From the NCBI RefSeq assembly GCF_022698145.1, contig NZ_JALDAX010000007.1, positions 62,001 to 126,000 on the forward strand: a stretch of 64,000 nucleotides of DNA. The letters are read 5' to 3'. A program made the position numbers and the translations under genes. The stretch is from Streptomyces spinosisporus (lineage in GTDB: Bacteria > Actinomycetota > Actinomycetes > Streptomycetales > Streptomycetaceae). Numbering within the stretch: the stretch's first letter is position 1; the number at the start of each line of letters is the position of its first letter. The notes beneath the pieces are model-generated. The model did no database searches. It worked only from the letters and a program-made list of their open reading frames with translations, and had not been told where the DNA came from. Below are positions 50,222 through 58,548 of this stretch, in pieces.

Positions 50222-51586
50222 ATGCCCCGCACCCCGAAGGACGACCTCACAGCGTCCGCCCGGCACTCCGGCGTCCGCCGGGCGTTCGTCGCGAGCCTGA
50301 CCGGAACCGCGCTGGAGTGGTACGACTTCGCCGTCTACTCCGCCGCGGCCGCCCTGGTCTTCGGCGACCTGTTCTTCCCCTCCGAGGACCCGCTCACCGG
50401 CACGCTGCTGGCGTTCTCCACCTACGCGGTCGGCTATGTCTCCCGCCCGCTGGGCGGCTTCGTCTTCGGCCGCCTCGGCGACGTCATCGGCCGCAAGAGG
50501 GTGCTGATGGCCACGCTCGTCCTCATCGGCGCGGCCACCTTCCTGATCGGCGTCCTGCCCGCGTACTCGACGGTGGGCGTCGCCGCCCCGATCGCCCTGG
50601 TCGTGCTGCGCTTCGCCCAGGGCGTGGGCGTCGGCGGCGAGTGGGGCGGCGCCGTCCTGCTCTCCAGCGAGTTCGGGGACCCGCGCCGCCGCGGCTTCTA
50701 CGCCTCCGCCGCCCAGGTCGGCCCGCCCGCCGGAAACCTGCTGGCCAACGGCGTCCTGGCCGCCCTCGGCGCCCTGCTCACCGAGGCGCAGTTCGAGTCC
50801 TGGGGCTGGCGCGTGGCCTTCCTGCTCTCCGGCGCCCTGGTCGCGTTCGGGCTGTGGGTGCGGGCGAAGCTGGAGGAGACCCCGGTGTTCAAGGCGATGG
50901 AGGCCGAGCACTCCCGCCCCGAGGCGCCGATCCGCGAGGTCCTCACCACCCAGCCCCGCGCCCTGCTCGCCGCGATCCTCTGCCGCGTCGGCCCCGACGT
51001 GCTGTACGCCATGTTCACCGTCTTCGTCCTGACGTACGCCACCAAGGAGCTCGGCATGTCGCGCGGCTCCGCCCTCGCGGCCGTCCTCATCGGCTCCACC
51101 CTCCAGGTCTTCCTGATGCCGCTCGCCGGTGCCCTCTCCGACCGCGTCAACCGCCGTGTGCTGTACGGCGGCGCGGCCGTGGCCTCCGCCGTGTGGCCCT
51201 TCGTGTTCTTCCCGATGATCGGCGGCGGCAGCTGGCTGCCGCTCGCCGCCGGTGTGGTCGTCGGCCTCGTGATCCACTGCTGTCTGTACGGACCGCAGGC
51301 CGCCTTCATCGCGGAGCAGTTCTCGCCCCGGCTGCGCTACACCGGCTCCTCCCTCGCGTACACCCTGGCCGGGATCATCGGCGGAGCCGTCGCCCCGCTG
51401 CTGTTCACCACCCTGCTGAGCGTCTACGGCACCTGGGTGCCGCTGGCTGCGTACATCGCCGTCGCCTCGGCCGTCTCCCTCGCCGGGGTGTGCCTCGGCC
51501 GCGACCCCGAAGCGGCCGTGGACGAGGACGTCGCACTCGCCGCGCCGAAGGCGCGCACCGCGGTGGACGCCACCCGCACGCACTGA
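50222..51586 (+). CDS. MFS transporter, metabolite:H+ symporter (MHS) family
   Basis: 454 residues from the ATG 9 nt after AAGG (an ATG three codons earlier sits on that site). FVASLTGTALEWYDFAVYS is the MHS opening, followed by the GRLGDVIGRKRVL loop-2/3 motif, RFAQGVGVGGEWGGAVLL and LEETPVF, as in shikimate and proline/betaine carriers. About twelve helices. It probably imports a small organic acid or zwitterion for the enzymes encoded downstream (nitrilase-type amidase and cupin). Confidence 0.92.
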   Translation: MPRTPKDDLTASARHSGVRRAFVASLTGTALEWYDFAVYSAAAALVFGDLFFPSEDPLTGTLLAFSTYAVGYVSRPLGGFVFGRLGDVIGRKRVLMATLVLIGAATFLIGVLPAYSTVGVAAPIALVVLRFAQGVGVGGEWGGAVLLSSEFGDPRRRGFYASAAQVGPPAGNLLANGVLAALGALLTEAQFESWGWRVAFLLSGALVAFGLWVRAKLEETPVFKAMEAEHSRPEAPIREVLTTQPRALLAAILCRVGPDVLYAMFTVFVLTYATKELGMSRGSALAAVLIGSTLQVFLMPLAGALSDRVNRRVLYGGAAVASAVWPFVFFPMIGGGSWLPLAAGVVVGLVIHCCLYGPQAAFIAEQFSPRLRYTGSSLAYTLAGIIGGAVAPLLFTTLLSVYGTWVPLAAYIAVASAVSLAGVCLGRDPEAAVDEDVALAAPKARTAVDATRTH

Positions 51587-51630
51587 CCCTTAGCTCCCGA
51601 CCCCCCGAACCTCCGAGGAGGAACCGCGCC

Positions 51631-52422
51631 ATGCGGATCGCCCTGAGCCAGCTCACCACCGGCCCCGACCCCGGCAAGAACCTCCGGCTCCTGGAGGAAT
51701 GGACCCACCGCGCGGCAGCCGACGGAGCCCGCGTCGTCGTCTTCCCGGAGGCGTCGATGGCCTGCTTCGGCACGCCCCTGGCCCCGCTCGCCGAGCCGCT
51801 GGACGGCCCCTGGACCGAGGGGGTGCGGCGGATCGCACGGGACACCGGCACGGTGGTCGTGGCCGGCATGTTCACCCCGGCTCCCGGCGGCAGGGTGGCC
51901 AACACCCTGCTGGCCACCGGGCCCGGCGTCGAGGCGTCGTACGACAAGATCCATCTCTACGACGCCTTCGGCTACCGCGAGTCCGACAGCGTCGCGGCGG
52001 GCTCGGCGCCGACGCTGATCGACGTGGACGGCGTACGGCTGGGCCTGGCCACCTGCTACGACGTCCGCTTCCCGGAGCTGTTCCGGGCGCACGCCGACGC
52101 CGGAGCCGTCGGCACCCTGCTCGCCGCGTCCTGGGGCGCCGGGCCCGGGAAGGTGGAGCAGTGGGAGCTGCTGGTGCGGGCCCGGGCGCTGGACGCGACC
52201 GTGTGGCTCGCCGCCGTCGGCCAGGCCGAGCCCGGGGGCGAGCCGGGTGCCGCGCCGACCGGAATCGGGCACAGCCGTGTCGTCGGACCCGACGGCACGG
52301 TCCGGCACGCGCTGGGTGCCGAGCCCGATCTGCTGGTGGCCGACCTGGACGTCGACGAGGTCGCCGCCGTACGGCAGAAGACGTCCGTACTGGCCAACCG
52401 GCGCCCGGAGTTGTGGCGATGA
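51631..52422 (+). CDS. Carbon–nitrogen hydrolase (nitrilase superfamily amidase)
   Basis: 263 residues, GAGGAGG 8 nt before the ATG. The catalytic triad is visible: Glu40 (VVFPEAS), Lys106 (YDKIHLYD) and Cys142 (ATCYDVRFPELFR). The IHLYDAFGYRESDSV segment is typical of the NIT1/NIT2-like omega-amidase branch. It hydrolyses a C–N bond of an amide or N-carbamoyl compound. It overlaps the cupin gene by 4 nt and follows the transporter. Confidence 0.9.
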   Translation: MRIALSQLTTGPDPGKNLRLLEEWTHRAAADGARVVVFPEASMACFGTPLAPLAEPLDGPWTEGVRRIARDTGTVVVAGMFTPAPGGRVANTLLATGPGVEASYDKIHLYDAFGYRESDSVAAGSAPTLIDVDGVRLGLATCYDVRFPELFRAHADAGAVGTLLAASWGAGPGKVEQWELLVRARALDATVWLAAVGQAEPGGEPGAAPTGIGHSRVVGPDGTVRHALGAEPDLLVADLDVDEVAAVRQKTSVLANRRPELWR

Positions 52423-52757
52423 GCAAGCCCGAGCTGGAGTTCCACCTCCCCGACGCACCGTGGACCGCCCCACCGGCCGCCGGACCCGGCGTCGAGGAGC
52501 GCGTCCTCGCCGAGGACCCCGAGCGCGGCTGCCGCACCGCGCTCGTCCGCTGGGCACCCGGCACCGACACCTCGGACCAGGGCGTGGCCCGCCACGACTT
52601 CTGGGAGGAGGTCTACCTCGTCGAGGGCACCCTCCACGACCTGACCCTGAACCAAACCTTCACCACAGGCATGTACGCCTGCCGCCCACCGAACATGCCA
52701 CACGGCCCCTGGACCACCGAAACCGGCGTGACCATGCTCGTGATCACCTATCCCTGA
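52419..52757 (+). CDS. Small cupin (ChrR-like) protein
   Basis: 112 residues, coupled (ATGA) to the amidase. RHDFWEEVYLVEGTLHD with GMYACRPPNMPHGPW gives the two cupin motifs, with His/Glu/His metal ligands recognisable in a ChrR-type fold. It could be an isomerase, dioxygenase or metal-dependent auxiliary enzyme in the same pathway. Unusually short but apparently complete. Confidence 0.82.
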   Translation: MSKPELEFHLPDAPWTAPPAAGPGVEERVLAEDPERGCRTALVRWAPGTDTSDQGVARHDFWEEVYLVEGTLHDLTLNQTFTTGMYACRPPNMPHGPWTTETGVTMLVITYP

Positions 52758-52790
52758 CCGGCCGCCGGCTCCCCAGGGCCGCCGGTCCCG

Positions 52791-52976
52791 TCAGCGATGC
52801 GGACCATCGCGCGGTCGGGCGCGCTCGCGGGTGCGGAGCTGGATCACGACGTGCGTGACGGCTGCGCCCGGGACGAGGCGACGGGCGGCCACGGAGAAGC
52901 GCAGACCGATGTCGTCCCAGGACGCCGCCGTGTGCCGACCGTGCGGCAGGCCCATGAGCAGCAGCGACATCGGCAC
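52791..52976 (-). CDS. Small hydrophobic-start ORF, possibly a remnant
   Basis: 61 codons from a GTG. The protein-like stretch begins upstream of the start: the same frame codes VVGAASVVLTVPMSLLLMGL, a convincing membrane helix. HGRHTAASWDDIGLRFSVAARRLVPGAAVTHVVIQLRTRER follows. The hydrophobic segment has no start of its own and runs back to the 3' end of the GntR gene. It may be a truncated membrane protein or chance. The rest of the 271-bp gap (52758–53028) shows nothing else. Confidence 0.3.
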   Translation of the reverse strand: MPMSLLLMGLPHGRHTAASWDDIGLRFSVAARRLVPGAAVTHVVIQLRTRERARPRDGPHR

Positions 52977-53028
52977 GGTGAGAACGACCGACGCCGCCCC
53001 GACAACAGGCCGCCTGCGCCGGGACGGG

Positions 53029-53655
53029 CTACCCCGCCAGCAGCACCTTCAGGGTCGACTCCAGGTGGTGGTCGATGGCGGCGCAGGCTGCCCGGGCGTC
53101 GCCGGCGGCCAGGGCGTCGAGGATGGCCTCGTGCTCCTGGAGCACGGCTTCCTGCCGGCCCTGCTGGTTGAACAGGGCGACCACGCCGGCGCGGACCTGG
53201 CGGCTGCGCAGTCCGTCGTAGTGGCGGTCCAGGAGGGTGTTGCCGACGGCGGAGACCAGGGCCGAGTGGAAGCCGTGGTCCACGGCGATGAACTCCCGCG
53301 CCTGGTCGGCACCGGTGAGCCCGCGCTGCCGCTCCAGCAGCGAGCGCAGCTCCGCCACCGGCGCGCGTCCGGCGGCGACCAGCTGCTCGGCGGCGTACCG
53401 CTCGACGATGCCGCGCAGCTCCATCAGCTCGCGGATCTCGCGCCCCGTCAGCGGTGCCACCCGGGCCCCCCGCTTGGGCACCAGCTCGACCAGGTCCTCG
53501 GCCGCGAGCTGCAGCAGCGCCTCCCGGATGGGCGTGCGGGAGACGCCGATCCGGTCGGCGAGGTCCTGCTCCGACAGGAACGCCCCCTGCATCCCGGGGT
53601 CCGACAGCACCGTGTCCTTGAGATACGCGTACGCCTTCTCGCGACCCGACGCCAC
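53029..53655 (-). CDS. GntR-family regulator, FCD subgroup
   Basis: 208 residues from a GTG 6 nt after GGGGG; an in-frame ATG seven codons upstream lies inside the palindrome and lacks a good site. The winged helix is GAFLSEQDLADRIGVSRTPIREALLQLAAEDLVELVPKRGARVAPL (about residues 24–70). The FCD domain carries VDHGFHSALVSAVGN and LQEHEAILDALAAGDARAACAAIDHHL with its His ligands. It probably represses the DUF2848/transporter/amidase module and itself through the TTGTATAC sites at 50169 and 53681. Confidence 0.88.
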   Translation of the reverse strand: MASGREKAYAYLKDTVLSDPGMQGAFLSEQDLADRIGVSRTPIREALLQLAAEDLVELVPKRGARVAPLTGREIRELMELRGIVERYAAEQLVAAGRAPVAELRSLLERQRGLTGADQAREFIAVDHGFHSALVSAVGNTLLDRHYDGLRSRQVRAGVVALFNQQGRQEAVLQEHEAILDALAAGDARAACAAIDHHLESTLKVLLAG

Positions 53656-53673
53656 GGCAACCCCCAGACATCG

Positions 53674-53691
53674 CATACAGCTTGTATACGG
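53674..53691. promoter_or_regulatory. TTGTATAC palindromic site upstream of the GntR gene
   Basis: GCATACAGCTTGTATACGG contains ATACA–GCT–TGTAT (inverted arms) and shares CTTGTATAC with the site at 50169–50178. It lies 19–36 bp before the chosen GTG, suiting autoregulation. Confidence 0.5.
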
Positions 53692-53702
53692 ACGCTACGA
53701 CG

Positions 53703-55136
53703 CTACCATGTGCCCCCCTTCGGCTCGCCTGCCGCGGCGTCCACCGGGACCCCGGCGCCCGGGGCGGTCGCGAGCCCCGGAGCGGTGAGCTCCTCCAGCG
53801 ACCGGCCGGTCGTCCGCGGGCCGAGGAGGCCGATGGTGACGATGACCGCCGCCATGGCGCAGGCGATGAAGACGAAGACCGCGTCGGGGCCGTGGTTCAG
53901 CAGCAGCGGCAGCAGGACGTACGGCATGACCGCCGAGGCGAGGCGGCTGAGCGAGTAGGCGCCGCCCGCGCCCGTGGCGCGCAGCCGGGTGGGGAAGAGC
54001 TCGCCCTGGTACACGTGGTACGCGTTGGAGAAGAGGTTGCTCACCAGGGTGTAGCAGAAGCCGAAGACGACGATCATCGCGGTGTTGTGGGCGTAGCCGA
54101 AGCCGAGGCCGAAGGCGAGCATGCCGAAGGCGGACAGCATGATCAGCGTCTTGCGCTCGATCCGCTCGATGACGAACACCGACAGCAGGGAACCGATGGG
54201 GTAGCCCACGAAGGACAGGGCGCTGAAGGTCAGGCTGTGCACGATGTCGTAGCCCTTGCCGGCCAGCACCAGCGGGGCCAGGGTGCCGAAGCCGTAGTAG
54301 CCGAAGACCTGGAGGATCTGGAAGATCACCAGCATCACCGAGCGGGACCGCCAGGGCGGCTGGACCAGCTGCCGCAGCGGGGCCTTCTCCGGTGCCGTCG
54401 CCGTCGCCTCGGCGGCCGGGACGACCGGGCTCGTGGCGCCGGCGGTGTTGCGGTGGGCCGACTCCTCGAAGATGCGCACGACGCGGTCGGCCTCCTCGTG
54501 CCGCCCCACCGCCTCCAGCCAGCGCGGCGACTCCGGCAGCCCGCGACGCAGGACCCAGCACAGCGCCGCACCGAGTCCGCCGATGAGGAACATCCAGCGC
54601 CATCCGTCCACACCCAGATACGTGTGCGGCACGATGCCCAGCGCGAGGAAGCCCGCGAGCGGCACTCCGCAGAAGCCGACCGTGTACGCCCAGCCGATGA
54701 GCCGCCCGCGGTGGCGTGCGGGCAGCAGGTCCGAGAGGTAGGCGTCGCACAGGGGCAGCTCGCCGCCGATGCCGAGACCGGCCAGGAAGCGGCAGACGAT
54801 CAGCATCTCGACATTCGGACTGAACGCTGCGAGGACTGAGAAGACGGAGTAGACGGCCAGCGTGAGATAGAAGGCCCTGCGCCGGCCGAGGCGGTCGGCG
54901 ATACGGGACATGACGACCGCGCCGATGAAGGCGCCGACGAAGGCGGAGGCCAGCAGCGGTTTGAGCTGGTCCGCACCGACCTGGAAGTCGTCCTTGAGCG
55001 CGGTGCTGACCGTTCCTGCGAGGAACACCTCGTAAAGATCGAAGAAAATGCCCAGGCCGACCACGAGGACGGCCATGAGATGCATGCGGGTGATGGGCAG
55101 GCGATCGAGCCTGGTGGCAACCGAGACGTCCTTCAC
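53703..55136 (-). CDS. MFS transporter (sugar/aromatic-acid porter-like)
   Basis: 477 residues, about twelve helices. LDRLPITRMHLMAVLVVGLGIFFDLYEVFLAG, SRIADRLGRRRAFYL (loop-2/3 motif), RFLAGLGIGGELPLCDAYLSDLLPARHRGR and GLPESPRWLE are typical of the sugar-porter/aromatic-acid:H+ symporter group. It is divergent from the IclR gene, with the palindrome TGGTGAGT–TATAG–ACTCACCA 19 bp upstream of its start. It probably imports the acid used by the CoA-transferase and lyase at 56–58 kb, which share the motif. Confidence 0.9.
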   Translation of the reverse strand: MKDVSVATRLDRLPITRMHLMAVLVVGLGIFFDLYEVFLAGTVSTALKDDFQVGADQLKPLLASAFVGAFIGAVVMSRIADRLGRRRAFYLTLAVYSVFSVLAAFSPNVEMLIVCRFLAGLGIGGELPLCDAYLSDLLPARHRGRLIGWAYTVGFCGVPLAGFLALGIVPHTYLGVDGWRWMFLIGGLGAALCWVLRRGLPESPRWLEAVGRHEEADRVVRIFEESAHRNTAGATSPVVPAAEATATAPEKAPLRQLVQPPWRSRSVMLVIFQILQVFGYYGFGTLAPLVLAGKGYDIVHSLTFSALSFVGYPIGSLLSVFVIERIERKTLIMLSAFGMLAFGLGFGYAHNTAMIVVFGFCYTLVSNLFSNAYHVYQGELFPTRLRATGAGGAYSLSRLASAVMPYVLLPLLLNHGPDAVFVFIACAMAAVIVTIGLLGPRTTGRSLEELTAPGLATAPGAGVPVDAAAGEPKGGTW

Positions 55137-55154
55137 GGGCCCTCCAGTGTGTGG

Positions 55155-55175
55155 TGGTGAGTTATAGACTCACCA
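55155..55175. promoter_or_regulatory. Operator of the IclR module (TGAGT–N5–ACTCA)
   Basis: Exact 8-bp arms, TGGTGAGT–TATAG–ACTCACCA, between the MFS and IclR genes. The core YGAGT-N5-ACTCA recurs at 58362–58376 before the CoA-transferase gene. IclR proteins bind such palindromes. Confidence 0.6.
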
Positions 55176-55339
55176 TGTGGTTATGCGCACCCATGCTGAA
55201 GGTGCAATGGTCTGACGTCAATGGGTTGGCGGCCACGGCTTGCAGAAATGTCCAGCGGTGAGGCTCGGTCATCGGCTCAGTAATCTTGGCCCGGGCAGCA
55301 CGGACCGTGTGGGCCGAGCGCCCGGGGGAGAGGAGACCA

Positions 55340-56122
55340 GTGGTGAGTGCGGGCGAGAAGAGCGGCATTCCGCCGATCCTGGTGCTGCAGAAGTTCCGCC
55401 AGGTCCTGGAGTGCTTCACGATCGCGGAGCCCTGTCTGACCCTGCAGCAGATCACCAAGAAGACCGGACTGCCGGCCAGCACGTCCCAGCGGCTGGTCCA
55501 CAACCTGGTCCGGGAGGGGTTCCTGGACCGGGACGAGGACGGCTACCGCATCGGACTCGGGCTGGTGCGCTGGGCTGCCCCCGGCACCTTCGGCCTGGAC
55601 ATGGTGCGTCTGACCCGGCCGTCGCTGCAGGACCTGCGGGACGCCACCGGCGAGACGGCGTGTCTGTACGTGCGCGACGGCGCCTACCGCACGGTGGTCT
55701 CCATCGCGGACACCCACCACGTCGTCATGCGGCTGTTCATGGTGGGCATGGTCATGGCCCTGCACGCCGGCTCCGCGGGCAAGGTCTTCATGGCGTACGA
55801 CCCGCTGGCCCGCTCCGCCGCCGTCAGCCACGGCCTCAGCCGGCACACGGCCCGCACCGTCGTCGACATCGACCTGCTCGACCAGCAGCTGGAGGAGATC
55901 CGCAAGCTCGGATACGCGGCCTCCTTCGAGGAACGCGACCTGGGCGCGGCCTCGGTCAGCGCCCCGGTCTTCGGGCTCACCGGCGAACTCGTCGCGGTGC
56001 TCGGCATCGGCGCGCCGACGCAGCGGCTGACCCCCTCCGACGTCGGTGCGCTGGCGCCGAAGGTGGTGGCCGCCGCGGAGGACGCCTCACGCCGGCTCGG
56101 CTACCGCCCCGGAACCCGCTAG
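55340..56122 (+). CDS. IclR-family transcriptional regulator
   Basis: 260 residues from a GTG after GGGGAGAGGAG (a second GTG follows directly). The N-terminal winged helix is about residues 15–75 (LTLQQITKKTGLPASTSQRLVHNLVREGFL). The IclR effector domain follows (DATGETACLYVRDGAY, LHAGSAGKVFMAYD, SFEERDLGAASVSAPVFG). It is divergent from the MFS gene and convergent with the HMG-CoA-lyase-like gene. The shared palindrome indicates that it controls both. Confidence 0.9.
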   Translation: MVSAGEKSGIPPILVLQKFRQVLECFTIAEPCLTLQQITKKTGLPASTSQRLVHNLVREGFLDRDEDGYRIGLGLVRWAAPGTFGLDMVRLTRPSLQDLRDATGETACLYVRDGAYRTVVSIADTHHVVMRLFMVGMVMALHAGSAGKVFMAYDPLARSAAVSHGLSRHTARTVVDIDLLDQQLEEIRKLGYAASFEERDLGAASVSAPVFGLTGELVAVLGIGAPTQRLTPSDVGALAPKVVAAAEDASRRLGYRPGTR

Positions 56123-56145
56123 CCGAGCAGACCGCCGGCGCGGGC

Positions 56146-57108
56146 TCAGACGCGCAGAGCCACGGGTGCCGCCGGGACGGAGGAGAGCGCGGACTCCAGC
56201 TTTCTGCCGAGCAGGACATGCAGCTGGTCGCGTACGGCCACCAGCTTCGCGGCGTCGACTCCGGTGGCGATGCCGACGTGGTGGAAGAGGTTGACCAGGT
56301 CGTCGGTGGCGATGTTGCCCGCCGCCCCCGGCGCGAACGGGCAGCCGCCGATCCCGCCGAGCGCCGCGTCGAAGCGGCGAATGCCCAGCTGCACGCCCTC
56401 CCACGCGTTGGCCGAGGCCATGCCGTAGGTGTTGTGCAGATGCAGCCCGAGCGGCTGGGCGGGGAGCGCCGCGCGCACCTCGCAGACCGTACGCCGGATG
56501 TGCGCCGGACTCGCCGCGCCGATCGTGTCGGCGAGGTGGATCACCTTCGCGCCCAGCTCCACCAGCCGACGGGCCACGTCCACGACCCGCCGCGGCGGGG
56601 TCTCGCCGTCGTAGGGGCAGACGAAGGCCGTCGCGATCGAGGCCTCGATGCGGACGCCGTGCTCGGTCAGCAGCCGGGCGCAGGGCTCCAGCCGCTCCAG
56701 GGCGCCCCGGGTGTCCGTGCCGGCGTTCGCCCTGCTGTGGCCGTCGCTCGCGGAGACCACGAAGCGCACGTGCCGGGCCCCCGCGGCGACGGCGCGCCGG
56801 GCGCCGCGCTCGTTGAAGACCAGCGTGTGCAGGGCGGCGTCGGTACCCGGCTGCAGGGCGGCCACGAGCGGATCGGTGTCCGCCATCTGCGGCACCTTCT
56901 CCGGGTGGACGAACGCCCCGACCTCCAGCGACGTCAGACCCGCCTCCAGAAGGCCGCTCGCCAGCCGGATCTTGTCGGACGTCGGCACGGTGACGGGCTC
57001 GATCTGGAGTCCGTCGCGCAGCAGCACATCGGTGATGAGCACCTGCTCGACCCGCTCCTGCTCCGCCGGTCCGGTCGTCTCGTATCCGGTTGTCCTTGAT
57101 GCGGCCAT
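56146..57108 (-). CDS. Hydroxymethylglutaryl-CoA-lyase-like enzyme
   Basis: 320 residues. ITDVLLRDGLQIEP gives the metal Asp and catalytic Arg, GLHLHNTYGMASAN the two metal His and Asn, and GGIGGCPFAPGAAGN the mobile-loop catalytic Cys, all in the HMG-CoA lyase pattern. It cleaves HMG-CoA or a related 3-hydroxy-acyl-CoA to acetyl-CoA plus a keto acid. The start overlaps the CoA-transferase stop (TGATG), so activation and cleavage are coupled. The open frame upstream is shadow. Confidence 0.92.
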   Translation of the reverse strand: MAASRTTGYETTGPAEQERVEQVLITDVLLRDGLQIEPVTVPTSDKIRLASGLLEAGLTSLEVGAFVHPEKVPQMADTDPLVAALQPGTDAALHTLVFNERGARRAVAAGARHVRFVVSASDGHSRANAGTDTRGALERLEPCARLLTEHGVRIEASIATAFVCPYDGETPPRRVVDVARRLVELGAKVIHLADTIGAASPAHIRRTVCEVRAALPAQPLGLHLHNTYGMASANAWEGVQLGIRRFDAALGGIGGCPFAPGAAGNIATDDLVNLFHHVGIATGVDAAKLVAVRDQLHVLLGRKLESALSSVPAAPVALRV

Positions 57109-58331
57109 CACAGCACCCCCTGCGCACGCAGCTGCTCGCGTCGGGCCGCGCCGACGCCGAGCGAGTCCAGGACGTCGTCGGTGTGTTCGCCGAGGTCGGG
57201 GCCGAGCCACCGGGTGCTGCCCGGACGGTCCTCGAACCGGGGCACGACGCCGGGGAAGACCACCTCCGCCTTCTCGTCGGCGCTCACGGCGACCGGATGC
57301 CGCTCGTGCATGCCCCGGGCCCGGAAGTGCGGGTCGTCGAGGATGTCGGCGGCGGTGTAGATGGGGCCGCCCGGAACCGCGGCCTCCTCCAGTGCCTTCA
57401 GTACGTCGGCGCAGGGCAGCGAGGCGGTCCAGGCGCCGATCGCCTCGTCCAGCTCCTCGGCCCGGGCCACCCGTCCGGCGTTGTCCGCGAGCGCGGGGTC
57501 CTCGGCCAGGTCGGGGCGGCCCACCAGCCGCATCAGCCGCCCGTAGATGGCGTCGCCGTTGCCGCTGATCACGGCGTACTTGCCGTCGGCGCACCGGTAG
57601 GTGTTGGAGGGCACCACGCCGGGCAGCGCGCTGCCGGTGCGCTCGCGCTCGACGCCGTACGCGTCGAAGTCCGGGACCAGGGACTCCATCAGCGAGTAGA
57701 TGCCCTCGTAGAGCGCCACGTCCACGGTGTCTCCGTGGCCGTCGCGTCCGCGCCGGTGCAGCGCCATCAGGGCGCCGATCACCGCGTACAGTCCGGCGAT
57801 CTGGTCGGCGATGCTGATGCCGACGCGGGTCGGCGCGCGGTCCGGGTACCCGGTCAGGTTCCGCAGCCCGCCCACCGCCTCGGCGACCCCGCCGAAGCCC
57901 GGGCGGTCGCGGTACGGCCCGCTCTGGCCGTACCCGGAGATCCGCACCAGGACGGCCCGCGGGTTGGCGCGCCGTATCTCCTCCGGGCCCAGGCCCCAGC
58001 GCTCCAGGGTGCCGGGGCGGAAGTTCTCCAGGACGACGTCGCACTCGCGGATCAGGTCCAGACAGAGCGCGCAGCCCTCGTCCGTGCGCAGGTCCAGGGT
58101 CACCGACCGCTTGTTCCGGTTCATCACGCGAAACAGCAGTGAGGTGTCGCCGCCGTGCAGCCGCCAGCGCCTCAACTCGTCGCCGGTGCCGGGTCGTTCG
58201 ACCTTCACCACGTCCGCTCCGAAGTCCGCGAACAGTCGTCCGGCGGACGGGGCCGCGATAAAGCTGCCGAGCTCCAGGACGCGGAGTCCGGCCAGGACGT
58301 CGTCGGAACCGACGGATGGTTGCCTGCTCAT
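57108..58331 (-). CDS. Class III (CaiB/BaiF) CoA-transferase
   Basis: 407 residues. LRVLELGSFIAAPSAGRLFADFGADVVKVE is the family start, RNKRSVTLDL follows, and Asp176 in GISIADQIAGLYA is the expected catalytic Asp that forms the acyl anhydride. It moves CoA between acids. With the lyase it forms an activate-then-cleave pair for a 3-hydroxy-3-methyl dicarboxylate such as HMG, or a citramalate/itaconate-like acid; the choice is inference. First gene of a two-gene operon. Confidence 0.92.
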   Translation of the reverse strand: MSRQPSVGSDDVLAGLRVLELGSFIAAPSAGRLFADFGADVVKVERPGTGDELRRWRLHGGDTSLLFRVMNRNKRSVTLDLRTDEGCALCLDLIRECDVVLENFRPGTLERWGLGPEEIRRANPRAVLVRISGYGQSGPYRDRPGFGGVAEAVGGLRNLTGYPDRAPTRVGISIADQIAGLYAVIGALMALHRRGRDGHGDTVDVALYEGIYSLMESLVPDFDAYGVERERTGSALPGVVPSNTYRCADGKYAVISGNGDAIYGRLMRLVGRPDLAEDPALADNAGRVARAEELDEAIGAWTASLPCADVLKALEEAAVPGGPIYTAADILDDPHFRARGMHERHPVAVSADEKAEVVFPGVVPRFEDRPGSTRWLGPDLGEHTDDVLDSLGVGAARREQLRAQGVL

Positions 58332-58346
58332 CCCTCACACCCTTCT

Positions 58347-58386
58347 GTACGACTCACAATACGAGTGGTGCACTCATAATGTGAGC
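58347..58386. promoter_or_regulatory. IclR-type operator before the CoA-transferase gene
   Basis: CGAGT–GGTGC–ACTCA (58362–58376) matches the core at 55158–55172. It is flanked by further half-sites ACTCAC (58352) and TGAG (58382), giving a nested array 30–55 bp upstream of the start codon. Confidence 0.58.
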
Positions 58387-58470
58387 GCACGTGGAAGGGG
58401 GTCAACCGGTGTCCACACAGCGGACAGGTGGTGAGACGGCAGTGGGCCGGGGGTGCGGGGCAACAAAAAG

Positions 58471-58530
58471 GGCCGGGCAGTCGCGCGGTTGCGTCACCGG
58501 AGTGACGGAACCGCGGCCGACTGCCCGGCC
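58471..58530 (-). terminator. Large Rho-independent terminator of the cyclophilin gene
   Basis: GGCCGGGCAGTCG pairs with CGACTGCCCGGCC (13 bp). It continues inwards with CGCGGTT/AACCGCG and CGTCAC/GTGACG around a CGGA loop, 26 bp in all with small bulges. On the minus strand it is followed by CTTTTTG. It starts 18 bp after the cyclophilin stop. Confidence 0.88.
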
Positions 58531-58548
58531 GAGTCCGAAAAAAGAAAA

